The notes: generated by a model from the letters alone, not told the origin. A stretch of 64,000 nt of DNA from Candidatus Reidiella endopervernicosa (GCF_013343005.1 NZ_CP054491.1:3382951-3446950); one strand, 5' to 3'; positions 1 through 10,140 are shown, counted from the first letter of the stretch. Numbers and translations are program-made.

Positions 1-671
1 CACATCTTCAGCAGCGTGTCATAGAGACACTGCAGCAGATTGACCCCAATGGAGATTACGAGGTTGCTGAATCTCCCCAGCCAACCCGTAGCGACTCAAC
101 CGCACAAAGCGCCGACATCGCCTTCTTCTTTGAATTGAGCCAGCAGATCGAGAGCGTGACCCCATTCTGGCCGGGCCGCAGCACCCGTCTACTCGATCTC
201 TGCCTGAGCATGAATGAGGCGGCGGATAATCCGGTCGACGAGGTACAGCTCACCGCAGCAGTCTACCTCTACGATATTGGCATGTCGTTCCTACCAATCG
301 AGATCGCCACTAAGGGCGAACCGCTCAGCGATGAGGAGAGCGCACAGCTCAAAGGTCACAGCCGCATAGGTTACGAGTGGATGCGTCGTATGAGTGGCTG
401 GGAGTCTGCAGCCGAGATGATCCACCACCACCATGAACGGCTCGATGGAAGCGGTTACCCGCAACAGCTAAACGGGGAACAGATTTGCGAGGGGGCGAAA
501 ATCATCGCCATCGCCGACACCTTTGTTGCCATGATCAGCAACCGCTGCTACCGCGAACATAAACGTCCAATCATGCGTGCCGTGCTGGAGATCAACAGCC
601 ACATCGGCAGTCAATTCGACAAACAGTGGGTGGCGCACTTCAACCAGGTGGTAAAGGCGAAAATCACCTGA
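1..671 (+). CDS. HD-GYP domain protein, C-terminal part (5' end outside the window)
   Basis: The frame is open from the left edge, so this is the C-terminal ~222 residues of a longer protein. It carries a metal-dependent phosphohydrolase fold of the HD-GYP class, which usually hydrolyses cyclic di-GMP. The HHxxxDGxGYP signature is clear (HHHHERLDGSGYP), followed by the usual AIADTFVAM helix. The canonical HD dyad near the start of the domain reads YDIGM instead of HDxGK, so metal binding may be altered and the domain could be a sensor rather than an active enzyme. Any receiver or sensor domain would lie upstream of the window. It ends at TGA 669-671; the next gene is convergent. Confidence 0.8.
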   Translation, partial: HLQQRVIETLQQIDPNGDYEVAESPQPTRSDSTAQSADIAFFFELSQQIESVTPFWPGRSTRLLDLCLSMNEAADNPVDEVQLTAAVYLYDIGMSFLPIEIATKGEPLSDEESAQLKGHSRIGYEWMRRMSGWESAAEMIHHHHERLDGSGYPQQLNGEQICEGAKIIAIADTFVAMISNRCYREHKRPIMRAVLEINSHIGSQFDKQWVAHFNQVVKAKIT

Positions 672-682
672 GACGTTAATAA

Positions 683-919
683 CTAATTTTCAATATCCTG
701 GTCACGTCTCTTCTGGATCCTGACGATGACCTCATACTCATCGTACGCCTCTTCATCGTGGTGAAACTCATCCACCTCGGCCTCTGTCAAACTCGCAACA
801 CCCCACAAGATCAAAATAATACCGACCAGAAGGTATGCCGCTATCGTCCCCCAGTCGTGTGCCGACCAGTCGTTACAGACGCTGTAGAGCATTGCCGCAC
901 CGAATAATATCCGTATCAA
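683..919 (-). CDS. small membrane protein, unknown function
   Basis: A 78-residue protein with a hydrophobic N-terminal half (likely two membrane-spanning segments, around residues 3-14 and 25-45) and an acidic then basic cytoplasmic tail. The start is a TTG preceded by GGGAGG about 4 bases upstream, which is why I accept a non-ATG start. It lies 21 bases downstream of the ferredoxin gene on the same strand and may be co-transcribed with it. I do not recognise the family. Confidence 0.5.
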   Translation of the reverse strand: MIRILFGAAMLYSVCNDWSAHDWGTIAAYLLVGIILILWGVASLTEAEVDEFHHDEEAYDEYEVIVRIQKRRDQDIEN

Positions 920-940
920 ACTGCCTCCCAGTTTCGTCCC

Positions 941-1249
941 TTAGATCTTCAACCGCTCCACTACCTTACCCTTGAGCAGATGCTGCTCAATGATCTCGTC
1001 GATATCCTCTTTATCGATGAAGGTGTACCAGGTTTCCCCCGGGTAGATCACCATCACCGGTCCCTTGTCGCAGCGATCCATGCAACCCGCCGAATTGACT
1101 CTCACCTGCCCCGCACCGTGAATACCAAGCTCCTTACAGCGCTTCTTGGCGTAATCACGCAGGGCCTGCGCACCGTGATTACCGCAGCAGGCACAGCCAT
1201 CGTCACGTTGGTTGGTACAGACAAAGAGGTGGTACTGGTAGTGGGACAT
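941..1249 (-). CDS. thioredoxin-like [2Fe-2S] ferredoxin
   Basis: A 102-residue protein of the thioredoxin-fold [2Fe-2S] ferredoxin family (COG3411 type). Visible features are an N-terminal FVCTN strand with Cys11, a Cys19/21/22 cluster, and the paired C-terminal ligands Cys56 and Cys60 in the NSAGCMDRCDKGP motif typical of this fold. It is likely a soluble electron carrier; the partner is unknown. It is divergent from the GlcF-like Fe-S gene that starts about 115 bases away, which hints at related redox roles but does not prove it. Confidence 0.85.
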   Translation of the reverse strand: MSHYQYHLFVCTNQRDDGCACCGNHGAQALRDYAKKRCKELGIHGAGQVRVNSAGCMDRCDKGPVMVIYPGETWYTFIDKEDIDEIIEQHLLKGKVVERLKI

Positions 1250-1365
1250 CGACTTAATCCGAATTGAACAATTGATAAGGGGATTATATCGGGAACTGCT
1301 AGAATAATGACCTTTGAGGCGCGCAACCTACGGCGTCGAGCAAACCGGCAACACAGAGCGACCCT

Positions 1366-2616
1366 TTGGACCAACCCGTTACACCGCCCGATCAGCAGAT
1401 ACTCAAAGAGACCGACCAGTGCGTGCTCTGCGGTCTCTGCCTGCCCCACTGCCCGACCTACCACCTCACCCGCAACGAGGCGGAGTCCCCGCGTGGACGC
1501 ATTTCGCTGATGCAGGCGCTGGCGCGTGGCCAGCTGCAGGCAGATGCAGAGCTCAAGGGGCACCTCGACCGCTGTCTGGTCTGCCGCAGCTGTGAGCGAG
1601 TCTGCCCGTCACAGGTCCCCTACGGCAAGCTGATCGATGAGGCGCGTGCGCTGTTTGCCCCCGGCGCCGCTCAGTCCTCATCACGCAGTGTGCCACTGCA
1701 ACAGCTGCTCGACAGCGTCGCCGATAAACAGGGGCGTCTACGACAGGTCGCTAAAGGCCTGCGTCTCTATCAGCGCTCCGGTGCTCAGTGGCTGGCGCGC
1801 CAGAGTGGTCTGTTGCGAGGCCTCAAACTCGACGGACTGGAGCAGGCACTGCCCAACGTGCCCGAACCGCTCAACCTGAAAAGCTACTACCCTCCTCAGG
1901 GTGAGAAGCGAGCCGATGTCGCCCTCTTTACCGGCTGTATCGGCGAAATGATGGACGACGGCACCCTGCCGAGTGCGATCAAACTGCTCAACATCCTCGG
2001 TTATGGCGTGCAGATTCCCGTCAGCCAGGGGTGTTGCGGTTCGCTCCATCAACACAACGGCGAACCTGAGCAGGCAAAGTCACTCGCTCACATCAATGTC
2101 ACCGCTTTTAACGGGCTAGAGGTAGAGGCGGTTATCGGTACGGGTAGCGGTTGTACCGCGCAGTTGCGGGAGTATGCGGCTCGTTATGGAGAAGAGAACG
2201 GCTTCAAGGTAGCGGTCTATGACATCTGCGACTTCCTCGCTACGATCGAGTGGCCGGAGCAGATCTGCTTTCGCCCCCTCAAACAGCGCATCGCCATTCA
2301 CGAACCCTGTGCCAGCCGCAATCTGCTCAATGGCATGGCGAGCGTACAGAAGCTACTGGCGATGATCCCGGAACTAGTGGCACGGCCGCTGGCAAACAAT
2401 AATCGCTGTTGTGGTGCTGCGGGTAGTTACATGGTAACCCAACCAGCACTAGCCGATGCCTTACGACGTGAGAAACTCTCTGCCATTACCGCCGCGTCGG
2501 CCGATGCAGTTGTCAGCACCAACATCGGCTGCGCACTCCATATTCAGGCGGGCAGGCCGGGGCTTGAACTACACCACCCGATCGCGCTGCTGTTACAGCA
2601 GATCACCAGCGTCTAG
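1366..2616 (+). CDS. glcF: (Fe-S)-binding protein, GlcF-like (glycolate oxidase iron-sulfur subunit)
   Basis: A 416-residue protein with two [4Fe-4S] ferredoxin motifs (CVLCGLCLPHCP from residue 19 and CLVCRSCERVCP from residue 70), followed by two CCG domains (GCCGSLHQ and NRCCGAAGSY). This order and length match GlcF, which passes electrons from glycolate or lactate oxidation to the membrane. No glcD or glcE flavoprotein gene is next to it, so the partner dehydrogenase must be elsewhere and the substrate is not certain. The phosphoglycolate phosphatase gene gph near 25 kb would supply glycolate. The start is the TTG at 1366; alternatives nearby are weak. Confidence 0.8.
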   Translation: MDQPVTPPDQQILKETDQCVLCGLCLPHCPTYHLTRNEAESPRGRISLMQALARGQLQADAELKGHLDRCLVCRSCERVCPSQVPYGKLIDEARALFAPGAAQSSSRSVPLQQLLDSVADKQGRLRQVAKGLRLYQRSGAQWLARQSGLLRGLKLDGLEQALPNVPEPLNLKSYYPPQGEKRADVALFTGCIGEMMDDGTLPSAIKLLNILGYGVQIPVSQGCCGSLHQHNGEPEQAKSLAHINVTAFNGLEVEAVIGTGSGCTAQLREYAARYGEENGFKVAVYDICDFLATIEWPEQICFRPLKQRIAIHEPCASRNLLNGMASVQKLLAMIPELVARPLANNNRCCGAAGSYMVTQPALADALRREKLSAITAASADAVVSTNIGCALHIQAGRPGLELHHPIALLLQQITSV

Positions 2617-2624
2617 CGGCCTCA

Positions 2625-4382
2625 TCAATCACTCGGCACAGTTCGTTCCAGCGCCCATTCGCGCAGCGCATCGATACGCTCCTGCATCACCAGTGAAAGT
2701 GGCCGGGTCTGAATCAGCTCTTCAAGAATATCGCCGGTCCCCAGCTCACTCTGATTGGCGTGGGTGGCGTAGAGCGCGGAGACGATCGCCTGTTCGATCT
2801 CGGCACCAGAGAATCCCTCCGACTGCGCCGCCAACATGCCGGTATCGAAACGCTCCGCCTCGATCTCACGTTTTTTCAGATGGATCTCAAAGATATCGCG
2901 CCGTACCTCGGCGCTGGGCAGATCGACAAAGAAGATCTCGTCAAATCGCCCCTTGCGCACCAGCTCCGGTGGTAGCTGATCGATCTCGTTTGCGGTAGCG
3001 ACGATAAAGACACTGCTCTGCTTCTCCGCCATCCAGGTCAGCAGCGAGCCCAACACCCGCTTTGAGGTACCGCCGTCATGATCCTGAGTCGAGATCCCCT
3101 TCTCGATCTCATCGATCCACAACACGCAGGGGGCCATCGCCTCGGCCATTTTCAGTGATTCGCGCATCTTGCGCTCGGTCTCGCCGTGAAATGTGTCGTG
3201 AATCGCCGCAAAATCGAGCCTCAACAGCGGTACATTCCAACTCCCCGCCACCGCCTTGGCGGCAAGGCTCTTTCCACCACCCTGCACACCGAGTAGCAGC
3301 ACCCCCTTGGGCGGATCGAGGCGTTTGTCATCAACCTCACTGTGGAAGATGGCACGACGTGGCTCCAACCAGCTTTTGAGCTTGCGCAGTCCACCCACCT
3401 CACCGAAGCGAGCGGTATCGAATTCATAACTGAGCACACCCTCTCCCCGGGAGTCGCTATTTTTGCGAAAGTTTGTTTTGGGCATCCAAGCCCAAGCAAA
3501 CAGCAAAAACTTCACGCGACCGTTTATGCCTGCGGCGCCCGACCGTCCTGCGTACGTTGCGTAATCACCTCTTCGCGGCTCTACACAACCCCTCAGTGAC
3601 TCTACGCCGACATAAAGCCGCTGCTGCATCTTCTCCGTCGTTCGCTCGCGCTCTCAACTACGAATATACAGACGGCGTCGACTATCGGGGACTAACCGCC
3701 CTCACTTCGCTCTCCATGGCGGTCAGCGGCTGAGCAGTGCATGTTTCGCCTTCATCACCGTCGGCAGATCGGACTCGGTGATCGCCCCGTCATCGAAGAT
3801 CGCATTACGAGCCAATCGAGTCGCATCATCACGGGTCAGACCGCTGAGATTACTGACCAGCAGTTTGAAGGTCGCTTCATCACTACGCACCGACTGGCGA
3901 CTCCGCTGCTGATACTGCTGGGTCGTCTCTAGCACGATCTTCTCCAGCGCCACCTGGTCGGGTAGTGAGATCTCGGCGCTGGCAGTAAAGGGCCTCAGCT
4001 CTGGTGGGATCGTAATCTTATGGCTCAGCAGTACCAGCGAGATACCGCTCTGCTGATGGCTCAGCGCGATATCCTTGAGCAGACGGATGTGTAGCGGCTC
4101 GTCGAGATAGGGATGAAAATCACACAGCACATAGATACCGGCATGGCGGTCGCGACGTAGCTGCCAGAGCATCTCCTCCGGCTTCGCTCCCTCTTCGCTG
4201 GAGGGGATATCGATATCGATGCGCCGCATGCCATCGGTCACGCTCCAGCTATTCACCGACTTGAAGCGCCGCTGGCCGATACCACTCAGCAGCTGCAGCA
4301 CCCGCGTCTCCTCCTGCGATTCGATCACTACAATTGGAAAGTGGGAGCTGAGCAGCAGCTCAAGATCGTGACTCTCATTCAT
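2625..4382 (-). pseudogene. Ycf46-type AAA+ ATPase, interrupted by R280 copy 1
   Basis: Two collinear halves on the minus strand flank an R280 copy (3447-3728). The upstream half (4382 down to 3729) is the N-terminal domain. The downstream half (from 3446) begins GEGVLSYEFDTARFGEVGGL and holds the AAA+ module with Walker A GVQGGGKS, Walker B VLWIDEIEKG and an arginine-finger RKGRFDEIF. Joined, they give about 490 residues, the usual size of the Ycf46 family known from chloroplasts, cyanobacteria and some proteobacteria. Removing exactly 282 bases rejoins the two frames in register. As it stands, translation of the first half stops within two codons of entering the repeat (HALLSR then TGA), so the ATPase module would be lost. 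Confidence 0.85.
3447..3728 (+). repeat. R280 repeat, copy 1
   Basis: 282 bases from CCGGGAGTCGC to GGCGGTCAGCG, subtype with CTCACTTCGCTCTCC in the terminal loop. It lies antisense to the Ycf46-like gene and splits it. Flanks are ctctcc on the left and gctgag on the right. Removal gives an uninterrupted reading frame, and no duplicated target bases are seen. Confidence 0.95.
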
Positions 4383-4524
4383 GCAAACGATCCTTATTGT
4401 TCGGTAACTTTCAGGGGTCGGAGTCGGTACCGACTCGACCCCATCAGGACTAACTCCATCTTGTGCGAAACATTCTAGCCCGACTACCTTGCCTCACCCT
4501 ACCCCTGCCGCTAAGGTATCAATC

Positions 4525-5169
4525 ATGAATAGACGCGACTACCCCCCCCTCGACCAGCTGGTGATGAATCTCGACATGGCGCTTCAGACCGTCTTCGGTC
4601 AGCCGAAAATCACCGAACGTCCCAACCCGGCCGACGATCTTGATGATACCGAGCTGAGCGAGGCGGAACAGCGCCATGTAGCGGGGCTGATGCGTATCAA
4701 TCACGCCGGTGAGGTCTGCGCCCAGGCGCTCTATCAGGGCCAAGCACTGACCGCCAAGCTACCCGAGGTGCGCGACAGCATGGCGCGCGCCGCGCAGGAG
4801 GAGAACGACCACCTCGACTGGTGCGAGGGACGGGTTAAGGATATGGGTAGCCGCAAGAGCCTGCTCAATCCCCTCTGGTATGCCGGCTCATTCGCCATCG
4901 GTGCCACGGCGGGTCTTGCCGGTGACAAGTGGAGCCTTGGTTTTGTTGCCGAGACCGAGAAGCAGGTGGTGAAGCACCTCGATGAACACCTCGAGTCAAT
5001 TCCCGAGCACGACGAGAAGAGTCGCGCAATTCTTGAGCAGATGAAGGTCGATGAGCAGCACCACGCTACGCTCGCACTGCAGGCCGGAGGGGCAGATCTA
5101 CCCTGGCCGATCAAAAAATTGATGGGACTCACCTCCAAGCTGATGACCAAGAGCGTCTACCACATCTAA
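4525..5169 (+). CDS. coq7: demethoxyubiquinone hydroxylase Coq7
   Basis: A di-iron hydroxylase of ubiquinone biosynthesis that acts on the 2-polyprenyl-3-methyl-6-methoxy-1,4-benzoquinol intermediate. About 214 residues, with the ferritin-like ligand motifs: E in [10 protein letters not shown], ExxH as EENDHLDW, then E in AETEKQ and ExxxDExHH as [11 protein letters not shown] chose the ATG at 4525 ([10 protein letters not shown]), which has AAGG 8 bases upstream, over the longer frame from 4489. In Pseudomonas coq7 also lies close to crp and trpGDC, so the neighbourhood is conserved. Confidence 0.93.
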   Translation: MNRRDYPPLDQLVMNLDMALQTVFGQPKITERPNPADDLDDTELSEAEQRHVAGLMRINHAGEVCAQALYQGQALTAKLPEVRDSMARAAQEENDHLDWCEGRVKDMGSRKSLLNPLWYAGSFAIGATAGLAGDKWSLGFVAETEKQVVKHLDEHLESIPEHDEKSRAILEQMKVDEQHHATLALQAGGADLPWPIKKLMGLTSKLMTKSVYHI

Positions 5170-5200
5170 CCTACCCTCGGGCCAGACGGAACAATCCAGC

Positions 5201-5674
5201 ATGGAACTCAGCTTCAATGACTACACCATTTCCACCGTCTACGGCAGCGTAGATAACACCCTGCGCGGTGAGATTATCGACTTCTGGAGCCGCAACAATG
5301 CCATCGGTAATCCCCTGGAAACGGAACGGAGGGTACAGGAGGTAGTCTGCATCGCCCGCAATCCACAGGGCGAGCTGGCCGGACTCTCAACCGTCTATCC
5401 CGGCAAGCTCAACGGTGACAACAACTACTTCTTCTACCGGATGTTCATCCAACCTACCGATCGCATTCCCAACATGATGCGCATCATCACCCGCACCACT
5501 CGTGACTACCTCAACAGCGCAGAGATACAGAACAAACCCCAGGGAATCGCTATCGTCACCGAGAATCCGAAGCTGATGCGCAAGGGAATGAAGAAAATGT
5601 TTACCGAGATCGGCTACCACTACCTCGGTAAGGGGCCGAAGGGCAACGACATCTGGACCTTCGACTTCAGCTAA
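5201..5674 (+). CDS. hypothetical protein, possibly acetyltransferase-like
   Basis: A 157-residue soluble protein 31 bases downstream of coq7 on the same strand, probably co-transcribed. No signal peptide or membrane segment is seen. The order of strands and helices (an LAGLSTVYPG strand followed by YRMFIQP and a basic helix) resembles the GNAT acetyltransferase fold, but the acetyl-CoA binding motif is not clear. I do not recognise the family. Confidence 0.6.
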   Translation: MELSFNDYTISTVYGSVDNTLRGEIIDFWSRNNAIGNPLETERRVQEVVCIARNPQGELAGLSTVYPGKLNGDNNYFFYRMFIQPTDRIPNMMRIITRTTRDYLNSAEIQNKPQGIAIVTENPKLMRKGMKKMFTEIGYHYLGKGPKGNDIWTFDFS

Positions 5675-5898
5675 CGGTTCAGCGCGGTATCTTGCTCGTA
5701 TTTAGACAGCAGAAGATCTCCAGCATCACCCACTCAAGCGATTTGACAACCTGCTTCACTTAACGCTTTGACAGCCCTCTCACCCACACCAATGATCAGG
5801 CACTTCAGCCGGTTTTCTCAACATGACACAGCCCCATATGATCAGCGAGGCAAACCTGATTCTTCTAACATTCGCCTCAGAATGCATGGTTCATAGCC

Positions 5899-6531
5899 AT
5901 GACTGATGCCCTGCGTATCTCGTCAGTACACCAGACCTCGGGTAGCGAGTGGAATGCCTGCATGACGATCTATCGCGCGACCTTCCCTGCGTGGGAACGA
6001 GAGCCGGAGGCAGTGATCGCCGATCGACTCAACGAGGGCAGCTATCAGTTGATGGCCGGCCTGTTGAGTGGACGTGTCGTCGGTTTTTACATTCAGGAAC
6101 TCAACCCATTAAACGCCTATGTCATGTTTAATTATCTAGCAGTGGATGAGAGCCAGCGGAACGGGGGGATTGGGACACTGTTATGTCGAGATGCCATGGC
6201 ACGCTTTAAGCGACTCTCCGGTTTCTCCTGGCTACTGGTCGAGGCCGAGGAGAGACAGGCGATCTTCTACGGTCGGCTTGGGTTTCATAAATTGGCTTTT
6301 GACTACTTCGCCCCACGTTATGACGATAGCGAGAGCGTGCCTATGCACTTGATGGTGCTGCCACAGGAGAAGAGGCCGAAGAGCATTCCGGCCAAGGAGC
6401 TGGCTGATATAATCCGACACCTTTTTCATAACGGTTACCTGCTGGACCATGACGATCCTCGAGTAGAACGTCAGCTCTCCCGACTAGCCGATGATGTATC
6501 ACTGGTCACCTGGCCACACAACAAACAATAG
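5899..6531 (+). CDS. GNAT family N-acetyltransferase
   Basis: A 210-residue protein with a GNAT core in the first ~150 residues. The acetyl-CoA binding motif A is visible as QRNGGIGTLLC, followed by a beta-bulge segment LLVEAEE and an IFYGRLGFHKL motif B. A helical C-terminal tail of about 50 residues follows and is not part of the usual fold. The substrate cannot be told. The ~220 bases between the previous gene and this one hold nothing I can name. Confidence 0.8.
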   Translation: MTDALRISSVHQTSGSEWNACMTIYRATFPAWEREPEAVIADRLNEGSYQLMAGLLSGRVVGFYIQELNPLNAYVMFNYLAVDESQRNGGIGTLLCRDAMARFKRLSGFSWLLVEAEERQAIFYGRLGFHKLAFDYFAPRYDDSESVPMHLMVLPQEKRPKSIPAKELADIIRHLFHNGYLLDHDDPRVERQLSRLADDVSLVTWPHNKQ

Positions 6532-6546
6532 TCTGATGAGAAACAC

Positions 6547-9021
6547 ATGCCACAGGAAAATAGTCCACACCAGCGCCTTTTAAGGTTCTTCGAGCTACTT
6601 GGTGATGAAGCCTTTGATGAGGGCAGGCGCGAGGCGCGTGCTGAGGCGCGTGCGCAGCACCCGCAGCTCTATCCGCTGCTGGAGCAGTTGGAGGATGACC
6701 CGATGGCCACATCTCTTCCCGATGGGCTGAGTGTGGATGAGTGCCTGATCTGTTTCTCCGGTTGCTACTTCAGTGCACGCAGCATTATCGAGTCCAGCTA
6801 TCGCTACCGGCATGCAGAGCAGCTAATAGAGCGTGCCGTTGAGGCGCTGGATGGCGTGACAGGTGCCATTAATACCGACTTTATCGAGGTTCTACGTGAA
6901 TTCGCTCGCCTACAGGGGGCTATCTGCAATATCGACCGAGGCATCTATCAGAGTCTCGCCTCAACCATGGGTATGGCCTCTACCGAGCTGGGCGAAGGCG
7001 TAGAGCGGTTACTGCAGTTACGCACGGGGCTTAATGGCCTGGAGGCTGAACTATATGACGAACACCTCGCCTCGCAACTGGCTGCCTACCACTGTTATGC
7101 CGATGCGATAAAAAGCGTTGCTGAACTTTATGGTTTACGTTGGGGTGACGGAGCAGTACTGCAACAGGCCGTCGATATTAAGCTCCCTTCTATTGAGCGG
7201 GCGCTGCGCGAGCTTGAATCGATGGGGGCTCGGATTATGGCCACCGATCTCGCACCACACGTACCGGTATTGCATCGGTTTGCCGAACGGCAACAGGCCG
7301 ATAGCAGTGGCAAGCTCTGCATTGAGCACGGGCGTATGCGCATCGCCTATTTTGCCTCGTTACACCACAACATGATGAAACCTTTCGCTGCTCTGATGGC
7401 AGAGACCCTTGCTGCCGGGGGTACGGAAGGAATGTCGTTAAAAGGATTGGGGGCCTCGTCACTGGAATCGGACTCAATGTCGGACATCTGGTCGGGGCTG
7501 GCCTCGCGCGACTTTATCGACACCTACAGCTGGCAGTTTCCACCGCTGACACTTCCGTTTCGTGGTAGTGAGCTCAACTTTACCGTGGAACTGACCTATT
7601 TCAGTATGGGAATCTTCGTCCTCAACCTATCATCCGATCTGTCGCAACTCAGCGTCTCGGGATTACGCCACGCCATGAGCCTGGGAACCCCCTATGCGGT
7701 GGACGAGCAGATTCGTTGTGAGCAATCGGGCGAACAGTTCGCCTTTTTTGAAGAGTTTTCTGATCACGCACTTTCTCTCCTCAGTAGCGAGTTGAAACTG
7801 CAACTCGGCGAGCACCTTCCAGAGGAAGCTCGGGCACTGAACTGGAACAGTAGTGACAATCGTTTTGTTTCAGTGCGCCTGGAACGAGTAGTTAGCGATA
7901 CGGGTGAACAGCGACATGAGCTGGACATTGAGGCGTTACAGAATCATATCGGCTACCCGGCCATTGCCCTGCCGCTACGCGAGGTACGAAGCGCGGTGGA
8001 TGACTGGATCCTGCGCCCTGCCCCCGATGCCTCAGAAAACCTGGCCCCCCTGCGTTATAACGAAAATGAACTGATGATGGTGCAACGCCACGGTACTGTG
8101 ATGGCACTGCTACAGCAGCCCGACTGGGTGCGTGAACAGGCGGCTGAGTCGGTAGAGGTGGCGGCAGCCATCACCAATCTTTTCCAACTCACCAACACTG
8201 TGTTGGGGAAACATATACGACAGTTAGCGGTAGAGGGGCCACAGGAGAAAGGCGCCGGGGAGTCGCTATTTTGCGAAAGTTTGTTTTGGGCATCCAAGCC
8301 CAAGCAAACAGCAAAAACTTCACGCGACCGTTTATGCCTGCGGCGCCCGACGTCCTGCGTTCGTTGCGTAATCACCTCTTCGCGGCTCTACACACTCCCT
8401 CAGTGACTCTACGCCGACATAAAGCCGCTGCTGCATCTTCTCCGTCGTTCGCTCGCGCTCTCAACTACGAATATACAGACGGCGTCGACTATCGGGGACT
8501 AACGCCTCACTTCGCTCTCCATGGCGGTCAGCGAGGGTGGTCGAAAATCACTCAAACGTCTACAGCGCCACCGCAAAGAGATGGAGGCAGAGCTAGACAA
8601 CCTGAACCGATTCGAACGCGACATCCATTGGTTACTCGACATCATTCAGGCGGGTTCAATGATGACCTTCCCCGACCATACCCGCTTAATGCGTGCGGTG
8701 TTTACCGAGATGGAGTTTGAATCCCTGCGTCAGCGCACCAATGAGATTATGGCCGAGGTAAAACAGGTGCATGAGCAGACCATGGAGGGGGTGACGCGCA
8801 TCTACGATCAGGTTAAAAACCATCTGGCACGACGTATGAACCGTATTCTTTCCGCCGCGATGTTTCTTATCTCAATCGCGGCATTCAAAGATATGTTTGA
8901 TCTGTTCAACGAAGCCGAACTAGGCCTCTCCATCTCCGGTTTTACCCAGTTTGTCTCGATAATGGCGTTGATCGTGATGGCCATTGTTTTGATGTTTAGA
9001 GGGATCAATCCTGAGGAGTAG
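6547..9021 (+). pseudogene. large unknown protein with C-terminal membrane hairpin, interrupted by R280 copy 2
   Basis: About 730 residues when rejoined. The first ~570 residues are soluble and mostly helical. The part after the repeat (from 8534, EGGRKSLKRLQRH) has a long basic helix, then two likely membrane segments near the C-terminus (AAMFLISIAAFKDMF and SIMALIVMAIVLMF). Both parts are in the same frame, and deleting 8255-8533 (279 bases) joins EKG to EGGRK. In the present state the first part runs on for about 50 repeat-encoded residues and stops at 8406. The start ATG is 16 bases after the GNAT stop, so the two form an operon. Family not recognised. Confidence 0.6.
8255..8533 (+). repeat. 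R280 repeat, copy 2
   Basis: 279 bases, same orientation as the interrupted gene. It starts CCGGGGAGTCGC and ends GGCGGTCAGCG, in the same subtype as copy 1, with a single-base loss at CGCCCGACGTCC relative to most copies. Flanks are aaaggcg and agggtgg. No target duplication. Confidence 0.95.
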
Positions 9022-9212
9022 CGACGTAAACTCTAGAATAACATTCCTGTGCAATGTGGATGGAGCAGGTAATTAATCGCCTTAGGAGTAATTAAAGTAT
9101 TCATCCACTATTGGTGCAACCGAGGCCATGGTCGTCTCCAGATTCAAGAGCACCTCCAACTCGTTTAGAAATATTTCAACTATCGGAGCCAGCACTGACT
9201 CCGATAGCTCAT

Positions 9213-9620
9213 TTATCCCTGGCCGACCAGCGGCGGATGGAAGATCATCTGCACCGTATTGCCATCGGGATCGAGACAGTAGAAGCTGCGCGCACCGTCG
9301 CGGTGGGTACGTGGTTCAGTCTTCATCTTCACTCCATTAGCGCGCAGGAACTCGAACCAGTCGTCGACGTCCTGCATCGTCTCGAGGATGTAGCCAATAT
9401 GGTCGAGCGATTGATCGCCGCTGGTGTCGTAACCTTCCGGGGAGCTGTGCAGGGCGACGTTGTCGTTGCCTGAGGTGAGGTAGACGTTGTTGGCGTCTGG
9501 TCGCCACTCAACCGTCATCCCCAACAACTCGACATAGAAGTGTTCCGCTGCGCCCATATCAGCCACATAGAGCGCCACATGGCGCATACCGCTGGTGGGG
9601 TTGGGACGCTTCATGCTCAC
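9213..9620 (-). CDS. VOC (glyoxalase/bleomycin-resistance) family protein
   Basis: A 135-residue single-domain vicinal oxygen chelate protein. It opens with MRHVALYVADMGAAEHFYVELLGM and ends with FYCLDPDGNTVQMIFHP, the typical beta-alpha-beta-beta-beta repeats. Likely metal ligands are the His in RHVAL, His in LDHIGY and Glu/Asp near the end. The enzyme class (lyase, dioxygenase or resistance protein) cannot be told. Its start overlaps or abuts the stop of the OsmC-family gene upstream, so the two are probably co-transcribed. Confidence 0.85.
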   Translation of the reverse strand: MSMKRPNPTSGMRHVALYVADMGAAEHFYVELLGMTVEWRPDANNVYLTSGNDNVALHSSPEGYDTSGDQSLDHIGYILETMQDVDDWFEFLRANGVKMKTEPRTHRDGARSFYCLDPDGNTVQMIFHPPLVGQG

Positions 9621-10036
9621 TACGCAACAACCTCGTAATCGTGTGAGATCTCCACACCTGCATTGCCGAGCATGATAGAGGCTGAACAGTACTTCTCGGC
9701 TGAGAGCTCTACCGCCTTCTGCACCTTGCCATCCTTAAGCTCGTTGCCGCTGACGATAAAGTGGATATGAATCTTGGTGAAAACCTTGGGTTCGCTCTCA
9801 GCGCGTTCGGCCTCGATCTCTGCCACACAGTTGGTGACATCCTGGCGCGATTTTTTGAGAATATGGATCACATCAAATGAGGCGCAGCCCCCCATACCCA
9901 GCAGCAGCATCTCCATCGGACGCACACCCAGGTCACGGCCGCCATGCTCGGGTGGCCCATCCATCACGACGGCATGACCACTACCCGATTCACCGACAAA
10001 GGTCGCCTCTTCAACCCACTTGATTCTCGCCTTCAT
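9620..10036 (-). CDS. OsmC family protein
   Basis: A 138-residue OsmC/Ohr-like protein. It shows the central helix GGCASFDVIHILKKSRQDV, with one conserved cysteine placed as in the peroxidase family, and a second-domain cysteine in EKYCSASIML. Members reduce organic hydroperoxides using thiols. An OsmC-family gene next to crp is a conserved arrangement in gammaproteobacteria. It is transcribed divergently from crp, with about 105 bases between them. Confidence 0.88.
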   Translation of the reverse strand: MKARIKWVEEATFVGESGSGHAVVMDGPPEHGGRDLGVRPMEMLLLGMGGCASFDVIHILKKSRQDVTNCVAEIEAERAESEPKVFTKIHIHFIVSGNELKDGKVQKAVELSAEKYCSASIMLGNAGVEISHDYEVVA

Positions 10037-10140
10037 AACGCTTGCTCCCGCTTTCTGAGACGGCGAAGCGTATCACAGTTCGACAAGCCGAGGCCCTATA
10101 CCATAAACTGCAAAGACTCCCTCATGGAGATGGGTAAATA

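Noticed and set aside
8271..8720. Proteins predicted inside R280 (for example those starting MRKFVLGIQAQANSK)
   Set aside because: They recur in every copy, shift frame between copies through single-base indels and fuse to whatever lies beside them. They look like chance open frames.
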